The notes: generated by a model from the letters alone, not told the origin. DNA of 64,000 nt from Clostridiales bacterium (GCA_019419865.1 JAHZIG010000012.1:1-64000); one strand, 5' to 3'. Positions 6,708 through 16,567 are shown, numbered from the stretch's first letter. A program made the numbers and translations.

Positions 6708-6750
6708 AAAACAATAAAAATATATATCATTAAACGGAGGGAACTTTATT

Positions 6751-7923
6751 ATGAAAAGACTGATAAGCATATTTTTAGTCCTTGCGACGGTTCTGACGTT
6801 GACGGCGGCGCCCGCGCAGGCGGAAGAAGAAGCGGCGGAGCTTGCCGAAACGTACGGGGTTTTGACTTATGAGATAAATGATGATAATACGATAACTATA
6901 ACCGACTGCGATAGATCGGCGACCGAGGTTACGATACCCGCTGAGATTGACGGGAGAAGCGTGACGAGTATAGGAGAGTTTGCATTTGATGGTTGTAGCA
7001 GTTTAATAAGCGTTGACATATCCGATAGCATAACCAATATTGAAGGTTATGCTTTTGCAGGTTGTTCATCTTTGAAAAATATAGAATTACCAGATAATCT
7101 CGAAAAGTTGTCTTTTGCCATTTTCCATAGTTGCACAAGTTTAGATGAAATATACATTCCGGATAATACGATCATAGAATATTATAATCCAATGACAGGT
7201 TCGTTGTTTGTGAACTGCAATAGTCTAAAAAATATAAATGTGAGTAATGAAAATATCAACTATACAACTATTGACGGTATATTGTTCAGTAAAGATAGAT
7301 CTGTTCTAATTGGGTATCCTCCGGGAAGAATTGATGCAACCTATGAGGTTTCGATAGAAACGAAGGTTATTGGCGCAGGCGCCTTTCAGACTTGTAATAA
7401 TCTGAAACGTATATTCATTTCGGAAGGCGTTACAGATATTGAAGCAGCGTCTGTAGATGCTGAAAATATAGAGTTAATAACAATACCTAAGAGTCTGGTT
7501 AATATGGGACCTTATAATCCTTTAAATTCTATAGAGAATATATATTATAGAGGAAGCCAAATTGATTGGGAGCGCATTATTGGCATATGGAATCCTTTGA
7601 CAATAAACGCTAACGTTCATTTTAATGCTATAGGTATAAAACCTCCTAAAATTACAAATGCAATAGTATTCCAGGGTAGCGACGCGTTTATCGGTAACAG
7701 CGTACAAGTCACATTGGAAGATACAGAATACGACAGTACTATGATAACGGCGTTCTACAAGGACGGGGTAATGGTCGATATGCAAACAACTCCTATCTCT
7801 GCCGGGGATATAACCAAAACGATTCCTGTAAGCGATCTTGACGCGGATACGGCGAATGTATTTATATGGAGCAGTTTAGATAGTATGCAGTCGTTGTGTG
7901 AAGCAGAAAGTATCCAACTGTAA
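6751..7923 (+). CDS. Secreted BspA-type leucine-rich-repeat protein
   Basis: A 390-residue exported protein. The first 24 residues form a signal peptide ending 'PAQA'. From about residue 45 to 280 it has BspA/TpLRR-type repeats of the form 'SIGEFAFDGCSSLISVDISDS'. The last 90 residues form a separate domain that ends with 'VFIWSSLDSMQSL'. Such proteins mediate adhesion in characterised cases; the partner here is unknown. The ATG has GGAGGG at good spacing. The repeat region is clearly more A/T-rich than the two ends. It is followed 19 bases later by a second LRR gene and is probably co-transcribed from the operator-controlled promoter. Confidence 0.88.
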   Translation: MKRLISIFLVLATVLTLTAAPAQAEEEAAELAETYGVLTYEINDDNTITITDCDRSATEVTIPAEIDGRSVTSIGEFAFDGCSSLISVDISDSITNIEGYAFAGCSSLKNIELPDNLEKLSFAIFHSCTSLDEIYIPDNTIIEYYNPMTGSLFVNCNSLKNINVSNENINYTTIDGILFSKDRSVLIGYPPGRIDATYEVSIETKVIGAGAFQTCNNLKRIFISEGVTDIEAASVDAENIELITIPKSLVNMGPYNPLNSIENIYYRGSQIDWERIIGIWNPLTINANVHFNAIGIKPPKITNAIVFQGSDAFIGNSVQVTLEDTEYDSTMITAFYKDGVMVDMQTTPISAGDITKTIPVSDLDADTANVFIWSSLDSMQSLCEAESIQL

Positions 7924-7942
7924 TAAAATGGAGGCGAGTCTA

Positions 7943-9589
7943 ATGAAAAATAAATATATTATTATATTCTTATCAATCGGCATATTGCTTAGCGCGTCAT
8001 TACTGACATCAATTTATGCGAGCGCTAATGAGTACTATGATGAGAATGATAACATATCTTTCAATGTTAACGGCGTTCAATTGCCTGTTTCGGGTTATGA
8101 ACCAGGGACGTCATGGGATAATTGTTGGACATTTGCTAATATCATATATGAAAAAATATGGGGAACTGATAAATCTGATGATATGCTCAGGAATATAGAT
8201 AATAAAAATAGTTTAAGAATTACCGCGTCAAATACAAGAAAATATATTCAAGCGGCTCAATTAGGATCCAACATTCGTGTAGAGGATGGCGATAATATAA
8301 ATATGCACTCGTTAATCTTAGTGCAAAAAGATGATTATGGATTTACTGTATATCATGGGAATTTTAACGGCGCAATATACTTTACATACTATACATATGA
8401 GGGGTTTGCAGAAGATTTTGCAGACTATAAATATTTTGAGTATATTGCTTATCCTGATGCGCCGGCATATCAAATCGTTGAGAGCGGAGAATGCGGCGAT
8501 AATTTGACATGGGAGCTTGACAATGCCGGGATGTTGACTATAAGCGGCGCTGGGGATATGTGGGAGTGGTTTACATCGCAGACGCCTTGGATAGAAAAGA
8601 ATAATGATATATATAGTGTAAATTTTGAATACGGTGTGACCAATGTTAGCGCTTGGTCGTTCTATAGATGTGACAAACTTAAAAGTGTATATTTTTCAAA
8701 TAGCATTACTGCTATTGATTATCATGCGTTTGCATGGTGTAATAGTCTCAAAGTTGTAGAAATTCCGTACAGCGTTACGAGTATTGATAAACAGGCGTTC
8801 TATCATTGCGAAAGTCTCGCAAATATAAATGTTGATGAAAATAACGGGACATTCTGTTCGATTAATGGGGTTTTGTTTGATAAAAATAAAACAACGCTTC
8901 TTGAATATCCAATAGGTAATGATAGAATATCATATACGATTCCTGAAAGTGTTATTAATATTGGTGATTATGCGTTTAGTTATTGTACAAATCTCACTAA
9001 CATAGAAATGTATAATAATGTTACAAGTATTGGTGAATGGGCGTTTTATAATTGCGAATATTTAGAAAATATTACAATATCAAATAATTTAAAAAACTTT
9101 GGAGAATGTGCTTTTCGCAACTGTAAAAAGTTGACAAGTATAGTAATTCCGTATAGTGTTACAACTATTGCCAATAGTGCGTTTTATAATTGCAGAGATT
9201 TAACTGATGTATATTACTTAGGTACTAAGGAGCAGTGGGGCAAAATTACAGTTGGAAGTGGCGCTGATGAGTTGATCAATGCCAATATTCATTTTCTTGG
9301 TGATGAGTATGACATACAAATTGGCAATATTACAGCAGATAAAACCGCACGCAAAATATCGGCGGACTTCCAAAACGCGTCCGGCGCGGCTAAGACGTTC
9401 GACGCGATCTGCGCGGTCTACGACGAGCGCGGCGCGCTTATTACCTACGATGACGTAACCGTGACCGTCGCTTCGGGCGAGATGCGGAAGATAGAGTTCT
9501 TCCTAAACGAAAGCGGTTGGGATTCGTATAAGCTCTTCGCCTGGGACGAGCTGGGGTCGATGCGCCCGCTTGCCTTTGCCGAGTCGTAA
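7943..9589 (+). CDS. Secreted BspA-type LRR protein with papain-like (CHAP/NlpC-type) domain
   Basis: The chosen ATG gives 548 residues, has GGAGGCGAG 5 bases upstream and starts a clear signal peptide ('MKNKYIIIFLSIGILL'). Residues about 50-155 resemble an NlpC/P60- or CHAP-like cysteine hydrolase: 'DNCWTFANIIYEKIWG' (C61), 'MHSLILVQKDDYGFTVYHGN' (H122, N140). Residues about 175-460 are BspA-type leucine-rich repeats ('AFYHCESLANINVDE', 'SIGEWAFYNCEYLENI'). The C-terminal domain ends 'KLFAWDELGSMRPL', like the end of the preceding protein. The middle is strongly A/T-rich, while the last 80 codons return to the GC-rich local style, suggesting domain shuffling. The hydrolase activity is inferred only. 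Confidence 0.82.
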   Translation: MKNKYIIIFLSIGILLSASLLTSIYASANEYYDENDNISFNVNGVQLPVSGYEPGTSWDNCWTFANIIYEKIWGTDKSDDMLRNIDNKNSLRITASNTRKYIQAAQLGSNIRVEDGDNINMHSLILVQKDDYGFTVYHGNFNGAIYFTYYTYEGFAEDFADYKYFEYIAYPDAPAYQIVESGECGDNLTWELDNAGMLTISGAGDMWEWFTSQTPWIEKNNDIYSVNFEYGVTNVSAWSFYRCDKLKSVYFSNSITAIDYHAFAWCNSLKVVEIPYSVTSIDKQAFYHCESLANINVDENNGTFCSINGVLFDKNKTTLLEYPIGNDRISYTIPESVINIGDYAFSYCTNLTNIEMYNNVTSIGEWAFYNCEYLENITISNNLKNFGECAFRNCKKLTSIVIPYSVTTIANSAFYNCRDLTDVYYLGTKEQWGKITVGSGADELINANIHFLGDEYDIQIGNITADKTARKISADFQNASGAAKTFDAICAVYDERGALITYDDVTVTVASGEMRKIEFFLNESGWDSYKLFAWDELGSMRPLAFAES

Positions 9590-9626
9590 AATAAAATTTC
9601 TTCCCAATTACATCAAAGCATGACGA

Positions 9627-9668
9627 ACGCCGCGGCTCGCACGAGCTCGCGGCGTATTATTTTAGTTA
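9627..9668 (+). terminator. Terminator after the LRR pair
   Basis: A long GC-rich stem ACGCCGCG(-)GCTCG / CGAGCTCGCGGCGT with one bulged base is followed by TATTATTTTAGTTAG. It separates the convergent LRR and clpC genes. Confidence 0.7.
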
Positions 9669-9686
9669 GTTTTCAGCGGGCGGGTA

Positions 9687-12194
9687 TTATTCGCTCTCCG
9701 CCGCCGCGACCGCGGTCTTTACGACGAACTTGCCGTCTTCGCAGTCTACGGTTATCGAGGCTCCGTCTTTGACGTCGCCCTCCAGCATCTTCTCGGCTAC
9801 AAGATCCTCGATCTGCGACTGGATCGCGCGTCTTAGCGGTCTTGCGCCGTAGGTTATATCAAAGCCCTCGTCGGCGATCTTCTCGACCGCCGCGTCGGTG
9901 AATTCGGCAGCGACGCCGTTTTCGCTGAGTCTGTATTTCAGCGTTCCGAGCATACGCTTTGCGATCTCCTTGATATTATCTTGCGAGAGCTGGTGGAATA
10001 CGATTATCTCGTCGATCCTGTTAAGGAACTCGGGTCTGAACGCCTGTTTGAGCTCGCCCATGACGTCGTCCTTGATCTTTTGATAATCCCTGTCCTCGTC
10101 GCCTTCGTCGAGCGCCGAAAATCCAAGCGTCTTGGCTCCGCCGCCCGAGATAAGTCTCGCGCCGAGGTTAGAGGTCATGATTATGACCGTGTTTCTAAAG
10201 TCCACCCGTCTGCCCTGGGAATCGGTCAGGATACCGTCGTCCAGGATCTGGAGCAGGATATTGAATACGTCCGGATGAGCCTTTTCGATCTCGTCGAACA
10301 ATATTACCGAGTACGGCTTTCTGCGCACTTTTTCGGTGAGCTGGCCGCCTTCCTCGTGGCCTACGTAGCCCGGAGGCGAACCGACCATTCTCGATACTGA
10401 GTGCTTCTCCATGTATTCCGACATATCGATCCTTATCATCGCGTCCTCGTCGCCGAACATCGCCTCCGCCAGCGCCTTTGAAAGCTCCGTCTTACCGACG
10501 CCGGTAGGACCTAAGAAGATGAACGATCCGATAGGACGTTTCGGGTCTTTAAGTCCGACTCTGCCGCGTCTTATGGCCTTAGCTACGGCCGATACCGCTT
10601 CGTCCTGACCGACTACGCGCTCGTGCAGTATGCTCTCGAGCTTGAGCAGACGCTCGCTCTCGCTCTCGGCGAGGGATTTGACCGGGATACCCGTCCACAG
10701 CGCCACGATCTCGGCTATTTCGTCCGGAGTGACCGCCGCGTCTACCGAACTGTTGTTCTTCTCCCAGTTCTCCTTTGTGGAATTGAGCTGTTCTTTCAGG
10801 GCTTTTTCCTCGTCTCTGAGTTTAGCCGCGGATTCAAAGTCCTGAGTTGTGATCGCGCTTTCCATCTCGGTCTTTATATTCTCTATCTTCTGTTCGATAT
10901 CCCTTACGTCCGGAGGAGCGGTCATCGATTTGAGTTTTAACCTCGACGCCGCCTCGTCGATAAGGTCTATCGCCTTATCCGGCAGGAATCTGTCCGGGAT
11001 ATATCTTATGGAAAGGTTTACCGCCGCTTCAAGCGCTTCGTCGGTAATCTTTACTCTGTGATGAGCCTCGTATTTGTCGCGGATACCCTTAAGTATCTGT
11101 ATGCTCTCCTCGGCCGTAGGCTCGTCGAGGTTTATCGGCTGGAACCTGCGCTCGAGCGCGGCGTCCTTTTCGATATGCTTTCTGTACTCCTCGATAGTAG
11201 TCGCGCCTATTACCTGCAGTTCGCCTCTGGCGAGCGCCGGCTTTAGGATATTCGCCGCGTCGATCGCGCCCTCCGCGGCGCCCGCGCCGACTATGGTGTG
11301 AAGTTCGTCTATAAAGAGGATGATGTTGCCCGCGCGGTTGATCTCCTCCATGACTTTCTTGAGTCTGTCCTCAAATTCGCCCCTGTACTTGGCGCCGGCT
11401 ATCATCGAGGATATATCCAAAGAAATAACTCTCTTATTCTTCAGGATCTCCGGTACCTTGCCCGAAGCTATCTGCTGCGCCAGACCTTCGGCTACGGCCG
11501 TTTTACCAACGCCCGGTTCGCCGGTCAGACACGGATTGTTCTTGGTCCTGCGGCTGAGGATCTGGATCACTCTCTGGATCTCCTTGTCTCTGCCGATGAT
11601 AGGATCGAGCGCGCCGTCCTTCGCCATCTGGGTCAGGTCGCGGCCGTATTTCATAAGGGTCGGGCAGTCGTTCTTTTTGCCGTGAGCGCCCGGTTTATGT
11701 CCGCTCTGCGGCGCGGAACCGTAGCCGCCCATCTCCATGCCGCCCATGTCCGACTCGCCGCTGCTCAGCGTGTTGACTATATCGTTGAACAATCCCTGAG
11801 CCGACGCGCCAAGCTCGCTCAGTATCCTTACGGCGACGCTGTCCCGCTCTCTGAGTATGGAGATGAGGATGTGCTCGGTGCCTATATAGTTGTGTCCGAA
11901 CCGTCTCGATTCGTTATAACTGTGTTCGAGCACGTACTTCGTCCTCGGCGTGAAGCCCGCGGGCTGTATGTTGGTGGGCTCGCCCGTTCCGATCAACTCG
12001 TCGATCTTTTCCGTAACGTTATTTTCGTTTATGTTGTTCGTCTCGAGTATTTTAGCCGCGACGCCTTCGCCCTCTTTGATGAGTCCGAGCAGAAGATGTT
12101 CTGTTCCGACATAGTTGTGGCCGAGCTCCATAGCCGACTCGGCGGCTAAGTTTATCGCGGTCTGAGCGCGTTCGGTGAATTTATTTTCAAACAT
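9687..12194 (-). CDS. clpC: ATP-dependent Clp protease ATPase subunit ClpC
   Basis: An 835-residue Hsp100 unfoldase that feeds proteins, including arginine-phosphorylated ones, to ClpP. It has two N-terminal Clp repeats (residues 1-140), AAA+ domain 1 ('GEPGVGKT', '[14 protein letters not shown]'), a UVR/middle domain near residue 430 ('[18 protein letters not shown]') and AAA+ domain 2 ('[14 protein letters not shown]', '[13 protein letters not shown]'). A Gly/Met-rich linker follows the N-domain. An upstream in-frame ATG (12203) directly touches the AAAGGA ribosome-binding site, so the ATG at 12194, giving [10 protein letters not shown], is preferred. It is the last gene of the ctsR operon and is probably controlled by CtsR. 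Confidence 0.97.
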   Translation of the reverse strand: MFENKFTERAQTAINLAAESAMELGHNYVGTEHLLLGLIKEGEGVAAKILETNNINENNVTEKIDELIGTGEPTNIQPAGFTPRTKYVLEHSYNESRRFGHNYIGTEHILISILRERDSVAVRILSELGASAQGLFNDIVNTLSSGESDMGGMEMGGYGSAPQSGHKPGAHGKKNDCPTLMKYGRDLTQMAKDGALDPIIGRDKEIQRVIQILSRRTKNNPCLTGEPGVGKTAVAEGLAQQIASGKVPEILKNKRVISLDISSMIAGAKYRGEFEDRLKKVMEEINRAGNIILFIDELHTIVGAGAAEGAIDAANILKPALARGELQVIGATTIEEYRKHIEKDAALERRFQPINLDEPTAEESIQILKGIRDKYEAHHRVKITDEALEAAVNLSIRYIPDRFLPDKAIDLIDEAASRLKLKSMTAPPDVRDIEQKIENIKTEMESAITTQDFESAAKLRDEEKALKEQLNSTKENWEKNNSSVDAAVTPDEIAEIVALWTGIPVKSLAESESERLLKLESILHERVVGQDEAVSAVAKAIRRGRVGLKDPKRPIGSFIFLGPTGVGKTELSKALAEAMFGDEDAMIRIDMSEYMEKHSVSRMVGSPPGYVGHEEGGQLTEKVRRKPYSVILFDEIEKAHPDVFNILLQILDDGILTDSQGRRVDFRNTVIIMTSNLGARLISGGGAKTLGFSALDEGDEDRDYQKIKDDVMGELKQAFRPEFLNRIDEIIVFHQLSQDNIKEIAKRMLGTLKYRLSENGVAAEFTDAAVEKIADEGFDITYGARPLRRAIQSQIEDLVAEKMLEGDVKDGASITVDCEDGKFVVKTAVAAAESE

Positions 12195-12259
12195 AAGTAT
12201 CATTCCTTTCTTAGCTTAATTAAATTAGCCTGATTGCGTTGATATCGATATCTATCCGT

Positions 12260-13282
12260 TTAGGATCCAAGTTTTTCCTTTATGATCTCCGCCCGCTTCA
12301 GATCCCTTTCGGTCTCGTCGAAAAGGTTATAGTTTTTGGCTATATTGGCGGGCAGCACGGAGTAGGTCAGCTCGTTCAGCGTCTCGTAGGATATTGAATC
12401 GTCGAGGATGTTAAGGTCTTTTGCGAACCTTATATCCGAAAGACGCTTCATCGCTTCGTTAGAAGTCATCAGAACCGAGTTCGTAAGTATGCCGTATGAA
12501 CGCATCAGTTTGTCTTCAAGATTGTACTTTTGCGTCTTATGCAGTTTATCGCGAAGGACTCTCTCGTTTTCGATTACTTCGGCGATTATCTGCTTGAACT
12601 GCTCGATCGTGTCCTCCTCGTTTACGCCCAGCGTGACCTGGTTGGAGATCTGGAATATGTTTCCGATCGCCTTGGAGCCTTCTCCGTATATGCCTCTTAC
12701 CGCAAGGCCGAGCTGCGCCAGCGAGTTGGCCAGCTTGCTGAAAGTCCCGCTCGCGACGAGCGCCGGGAGGTGGACCATTACGGACGCTCTGAGCCCCGTG
12801 CCGACGTTTGTCGGACAGCAGGTCAGGTATCCGAAATCCTTGTCGAACGCGTAGTCGATCTTTTCCTCGATCATGTCGTCCAGCTTATCGGCTTCGTTAT
12901 AACACGAATCCAGATCGAATCCGGCCGACATACACTGTATCCGCATATGGTCTTCTTCGTTCACCATTATACAGATCTTATTGTCGTCGCTGAGCAGTAT
13001 CCCACGTTCTATGCTGTCGTCTATCATATTCGGACTTATCAGATGAAGTTCGGCTATAGCCTGCTTCTGGTAAGGCTCCATCTTATTTAAGTCTATATAT
13101 TTTACGCTGTCTTTATACGGCGAATCTTCGCCTATCACCGCGTTTTTGCAGGTCTCGATTATTTTATGCTGCTGTTCCTTGCTCGCCCTGTACGGAAACG
13201 GCGCGCCCTTGACGTTTCTTGCGAGTCTTATTCTTGACGAGAGAACTACGTCTCCGTCTTTGCCGTATTCGTTATACCACAT
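12260..13282 (-). CDS. mcsB: Protein arginine kinase McsB
   Basis: A 340-residue phosphagen-kinase-like protein that phosphorylates arginines on damaged proteins and on CtsR, marking them for ClpCP. It shows 'SSRIRLARNVKGAPFPYR', the substrate loop 'NEEDHMRIQC' and the catalytic-Cys region 'CCPTNVGTGLRASVMVHLP'. The start codon lies 2 bases after the mcsA stop, indicating translational coupling. The length is close to the Bacillus enzyme. The operon context with ctsR, mcsA and clpC supports the call. Confidence 0.97.
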   Translation of the reverse strand: MWYNEYGKDGDVVLSSRIRLARNVKGAPFPYRASKEQQHKIIETCKNAVIGEDSPYKDSVKYIDLNKMEPYQKQAIAELHLISPNMIDDSIERGILLSDDNKICIMVNEEDHMRIQCMSAGFDLDSCYNEADKLDDMIEEKIDYAFDKDFGYLTCCPTNVGTGLRASVMVHLPALVASGTFSKLANSLAQLGLAVRGIYGEGSKAIGNIFQISNQVTLGVNEEDTIEQFKQIIAEVIENERVLRDKLHKTQKYNLEDKLMRSYGILTNSVLMTSNEAMKRLSDIRFAKDLNILDDSISYETLNELTYSVLPANIAKNYNLFDETERDLKRAEIIKEKLGS

Positions 13283-13284
13283 AA

Positions 13285-13797
13285 TTACGCCTCCCCTTTA
13301 AGCTGCTTGATCTCGTCTCTGAGTTTTGCCGCTTTCTCAAACTCCTGTTTCATTACCGCGGCGTTGAGCTCGGTCTCAAGCTTTTTGATCTTTCTGTCGT
13401 TTTTGATCTGTCCGCCTTCTCTTACCGGAACCTTGCCGATATGCTCGCAGGCGCCGTGTATCTGTTTTAAAGGCCTGATGAGTCTGCCTCTGAACGCGTC
13501 GTAACATTCGCTGCAGCCAAGCTTGCCGGTCTCGACGAATTCGTTGTATCTCATGCCGCAGAGCGGACATACGTCCGGAGCTTTGAGTATCTCCGGTTCG
13601 GAATACGCGCCGGGCTTATTTCCGAAAAATGTTGAGAATATATTTCCCAGCCCAAAATCCTGCGACGCTGCGAACGAATTATTATGTCTGAATTCCTTAG
13701 CGCATTCGCTGCAAAGATGATATTCCGATTTAACTCCGTTTATTTCCCTTCTTATATGAGTAGTGGCTTCGTTAACCTTACATTTTTCGCACTTCAT
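13285..13797 (-). CDS. mcsA: McsA, zinc-binding activator of McsB
   Basis: A 170-residue protein with paired Cys motifs: 'CEKCKVNE' (C3, C6) with 'CSEC', then 'CPLCGMRY' with 'CSECYDAF', giving two zinc sites. A C-terminal UVR motif ('KQEFEKAAKLRDEIKQLK') follows. In the family it binds and activates the McsB kinase and modulates CtsR. The ATG has a GGAGCGAT site. It sits between ctsR (50-base gap) and mcsB (2-base gap). Confidence 0.95.
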   Translation of the reverse strand: MKCEKCKVNEATTHIRREINGVKSEYHLCSECAKEFRHNNSFAASQDFGLGNIFSTFFGNKPGAYSEPEILKAPDVCPLCGMRYNEFVETGKLGCSECYDAFRGRLIRPLKQIHGACEHIGKVPVREGGQIKNDRKIKKLETELNAAVMKQEFEKAAKLRDEIKQLKGEA

Positions 13798-13847
13798 ATA
13801 TCATCGCTCCTTTATCTTTAAGATGTTGTTCGTTTCTTGCCTCGGTT

Positions 13848-14303
13848 CTATGAACCGGCTATGCTTATCAGGACGTTCTTGAGTATCTTGGCTCTGAGTC
13901 TGTCCTGTTCGGGCTGCTTTACCGCGAGAGATTTCTCGCTCAAGGCGTTTATTATTATTGTCGCTTCGCGCTTGGTCACGACGTCGTATTCGTAAAGCTT
14001 TTTGATCATCGCGCTCGTAGCGCTAAACGTTATGCTGTCGCCTATCGATCTTATGTCGTCGAGCAGTCCGTTGTCGGCCGAGGGCGTAACGCGTATTATC
14101 TTGATGTATCCGCCGCCGCCCCGCCTGCTCTCAACAATATACCCTCTCTCCGGCGAGAACCGCGTCGAGATCACATAGTTGATCTGAGAGGGAACGCAGC
14201 TGAACTTGTCGGCGAGCGCGTTCCTCTTAAGCTCGATCTCGCCGCCCTCCGCTTCTGAGAGCATCTGGTTGATAAAATCTTCTATTATATTACTAAGTTT
14301 CAT
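13848..14303 (-). CDS. ctsR: Transcriptional repressor CtsR
   Basis: A 151-residue class III heat-shock repressor. It has the N-terminal winged-helix region ('SCVPSQINYVISTRFSPERGY', then the Gly-rich wing 'ESRRGGGGYI') and the C-terminal dimerisation part ending 'KNVLISIAG'. It heads the ctsR-mcsA-mcsB-clpC operon. A CtsR box overlaps the operon's transcription start, so autoregulation is expected. The start has GGAAGTGG about 8 bases upstream. The 5' untranslated leader is long, about 210 bases. Confidence 0.96.
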   Translation of the reverse strand: MKLSNIIEDFINQMLSEAEGGEIELKRNALADKFSCVPSQINYVISTRFSPERGYIVESRRGGGGYIKIIRVTPSADNGLLDDIRSIGDSITFSATSAMIKKLYEYDVVTKREATIIINALSEKSLAVKQPEQDRLRAKILKNVLISIAGS

Positions 14304-14507
14304 TTTTTAACCACTTCCTTATCCGCCGCCATAAATGCAGGGTCTGATAGTCCGCGTTTGAGCTCTTCTTCATTTCGATCGTCTCCAATCCTGATTCTGT
14401 TTTCGCCCTTCGCGAACCGTTCGAGCTTACCGACCGCTCATAACGCCGGTCTTAAAACGCTTCCAAACTCGCCCGCATTTAAGGCCGCCAAAGAATAATC
14501 GGAGGTT

Positions 14508-14530
14508 TTTGACTTTGACTTTCTTTGACT
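14508..14530 (-). promoter_or_regulatory. CtsR operator
   Basis: On the minus strand: AGTCAAA-GAA-AGTCAAA (14530-14514), matching the direct-heptad CtsR consensus with 3-base spacer, plus a third overlapping AGTCAAA at 14514-14508. It lies 10-30 bases downstream of the -10 hexamer, so bound CtsR would block transcription. Confidence 0.88.
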
Positions 14531-14539
14531 TTTAACTAT

Positions 14540-14567
14540 ATTATAGCGCCTTTTTTTGATTTGTCAA
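14540..14567 (-). promoter_or_regulatory. Promoter of the ctsR operon
   Basis: On the minus strand: TTGACA (14567-14562), 16 bases, TATAAT (14545-14540). It is upstream of and next to the CtsR box. Confidence 0.85.
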
Positions 14568-14653
14568 TAGTTTTTTGAAAAAAGTCAAAAAAATTTTTAT
14601 ATGGTTATGAATTAAATATAAACGCTGTAAAAACGTTATTTATTGGCGTGAAA

Positions 14654-16567
14654 CTATCTATATCTTCGCGCGTTTTTCAAGAAAATTTTTATAAAGGTCA
14701 GAAAAATATAGAGGAAGAGGCAGGGGATAAAGGTCAGAAAAAGTACGGCTGAGGAGGGCGATTTGGAGATCATGCTCAGAGGGGAGGCGGCGGTAAGTTC
14801 GGCGGATCGAATTATCAAGCGGCTCAAAACGAAAATAGTTCTCCCGAAGATATGCGCCGGAGGAGAAGCGGTCAACAGCGAGAGGAGGGAGTCGATCAGC
14901 CAGCCCGCGCAGCCGAGGAGAAAGATCAGCGTCGAGCACGGGACGGCGAGTATGTTAAAAAGACTTGCCGGGAGCGTGAAGCGGCCGAACATTTTGGCGA
15001 CCGGGTAAGCCGCGAAAGCGGAGCCGAAGAGAGGGAGAAGGAGGAGCGCGGTCGCCGCCGTCCGGTTGAAACCTGAAAAATACAGCGCTAATTTATACTT
15101 GGGCGAATGCAGAGCGGTTTTGAGCGCGAGGCGAAAATCGCGCGCTTTTATGAAGAGAAGCGCCGTTCCCGCGTCGAACGCCGCGAGAGGTTTTTGAGAG
15201 CGGGATGCGAGTATCTTGTTGGCCTTAGCGATAAGTTCGACTTTTTCGGCCTCTTTTTGGAACGATATGAGGTAGCGTTTGGTCTCTTTCGATTTGAATC
15301 TGCCGCTCAGCGATTTTGTGGTATCGACGAACATACCGACGAAGACAATTATCCCGAGTACCGAGCAGTAGGAGAGGACGAAGCTTGCGGAGAGCATAGT
15401 ATAAGGATTATACGCCGCGACGATCAGCGCCGAATACGCCAGCGAGGTCAGGGAGTCGTTAGAACGTCCGAAGTATGAGAGAAGCAGCAGTATAGACGAG
15501 GTTATGACGGAGCGGACTATGGACGGAGTAAAGCCGGAGGCCGCGGCGAAGAGGAGCAATATCGGCGGAAGGATCAGCTTGATCTTATTTCTTTTTAATC
15601 TGAATATAGACAGGATCGCGCCGACGAACAATATCAGATACGACGTATGCATACCGGATACCGCGACGATATGGGTTATGCCCGAGTCTGAGAGCGCGGT
15701 CTCGAGTTCGTCCGAAAAGTCGGCGCGGGCGCCTATCAAAATCCCGGATACGAGCGCCGACTCGTCGGAAGCGGCGCCGGGAATTACTTCGCTTGCGTAG
15801 CTCGCTATATCGTTTCGGACGGCGATACCTATGCGCGTCAGATAGCTGTAGAAAGATTTACCGCACGCGTAAGGAAGTTTTTCGTATTCGTATGAAAACG
15901 AAGTCAGAACGGTCTTGTCCGAGAGAAGATACCGCCTGTATTCAAAATCCTCTAATTTTTCGGCAGGCAGGCTGAACGAGCCGGTAAGCCTCAGCGAATC
16001 GCCGTTTGATATGCCGCCTCGGTAGCCGATCGCGGAATTGTATACGTATACGAGCGCCCTGCAAAGGGGCTTGTTCGACATTTGCGGATCTTCTCCGATC
16101 CCGTATATATCGAATTTGAACGAAGTCCATTCCTTGTTTGAAGACGGGGTCGGATCGCTTACGACGGTTCCGTATACCGTCTCGGATTTTTCATTAAGCT
16201 GATCCGTATTTTGATATACGCTCATATTGAAAGCGGCGGGGCGCAGCGCGCCGACGATGAAGAAAACTGCGGAGATAACGATAAGCAGATATTTTTGCCT
16301 AAGACCGATCAAACGTTTAGAGTTTCCTTTACCTAATATCAGCATGACCGTATACGGAAGAGCGAGCATGAGCAAGAATAAGACGGAGAATTTCAAAACC
16401 TTATTAAACGAACTTAGTATGGAGTCGATATTGGAGATTCCGAGATATAGGCCGCACATAAATAATACGACCCAAAATACTTGTATACGCAGATTAAGTA
16501 TACTGTTTAAAGTCTGAGCCGGTATAGACGCCGTGATCTTAAACTTAGTATTTTGGGTCTTTGACAT
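14654..16567 (-). CDS. comEC: ComEC/Rec2-family membrane protein without MBL domain
   Basis: A 637-residue polytopic membrane protein. Residues about 25-110 hold several transmembrane segments, 130-240 an OB-like soluble domain, and the ComEC signature 'DSGITHIVAVSGMHTSYLILF' is at about 285-305, followed by many membrane helices. In transformable bacteria ComEC forms the channel for single-stranded DNA. The usual C-terminal metallo-beta-lactamase-like domain is missing; the protein ends 'FIKIFLKNARRYR' soon after the last helix, while the Bacillus protein is about 140 residues longer. An insertion of Arg/Lys-rich sequence interrupts the membrane region. It sits 32 bases after the AI-2E-family gene. 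A competence role is uncertain. Confidence 0.85.
   Translation of the reverse strand: MSKTQNTKFKITASIPAQTLNSILNLRIQVFWVVLFMCGLYLGISNIDSILSSFNKVLKFSVLFLLMLALPYTVMLILGKGNSKRLIGLRQKYLLIVISAVFFIVGALRPAAFNMSVYQNTDQLNEKSETVYGTVVSDPTPSSNKEWTSFKFDIYGIGEDPQMSNKPLCRALVYVYNSAIGYRGGISNGDSLRLTGSFSLPAEKLEDFEYRRYLLSDKTVLTSFSYEYEKLPYACGKSFYSYLTRIGIAVRNDIASYASEVIPGAASDESALVSGILIGARADFSDELETALSDSGITHIVAVSGMHTSYLILFVGAILSIFRLKRNKIKLILPPILLLFAAASGFTPSIVRSVITSSILLLLSYFGRSNDSLTSLAYSALIVAAYNPYTMLSASFVLSYCSVLGIIVFVGMFVDTTKSLSGRFKSKETKRYLISFQKEAEKVELIAKANKILASRSQKPLAAFDAGTALLFIKARDFRLALKTALHSPKYKLALYFSGFNRTAATALLLLPLFGSAFAAYPVAKMFGRFTLPASLFNILAVPCSTLIFLLGCAGWLIDSLLSLLTASPPAHIFGRTIFVLSRLIIRSAELTAASPLSMISKSPSSAVLFLTFIPCLFLYIFLTFIKIFLKNARRYR

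Larger units (their letters stand above)
14304..14653. other. Gap between ctsR and comEC: operon leader and promoter
   Basis: From 14304 to about 14533 this is the 5' leader of the ctsR operon. The promoter and CtsR box follow. From 14568 to 14653 is an A/T-rich spacer before the end of the comEC-like gene, in which no clear terminator is seen. Confidence 0.6.
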
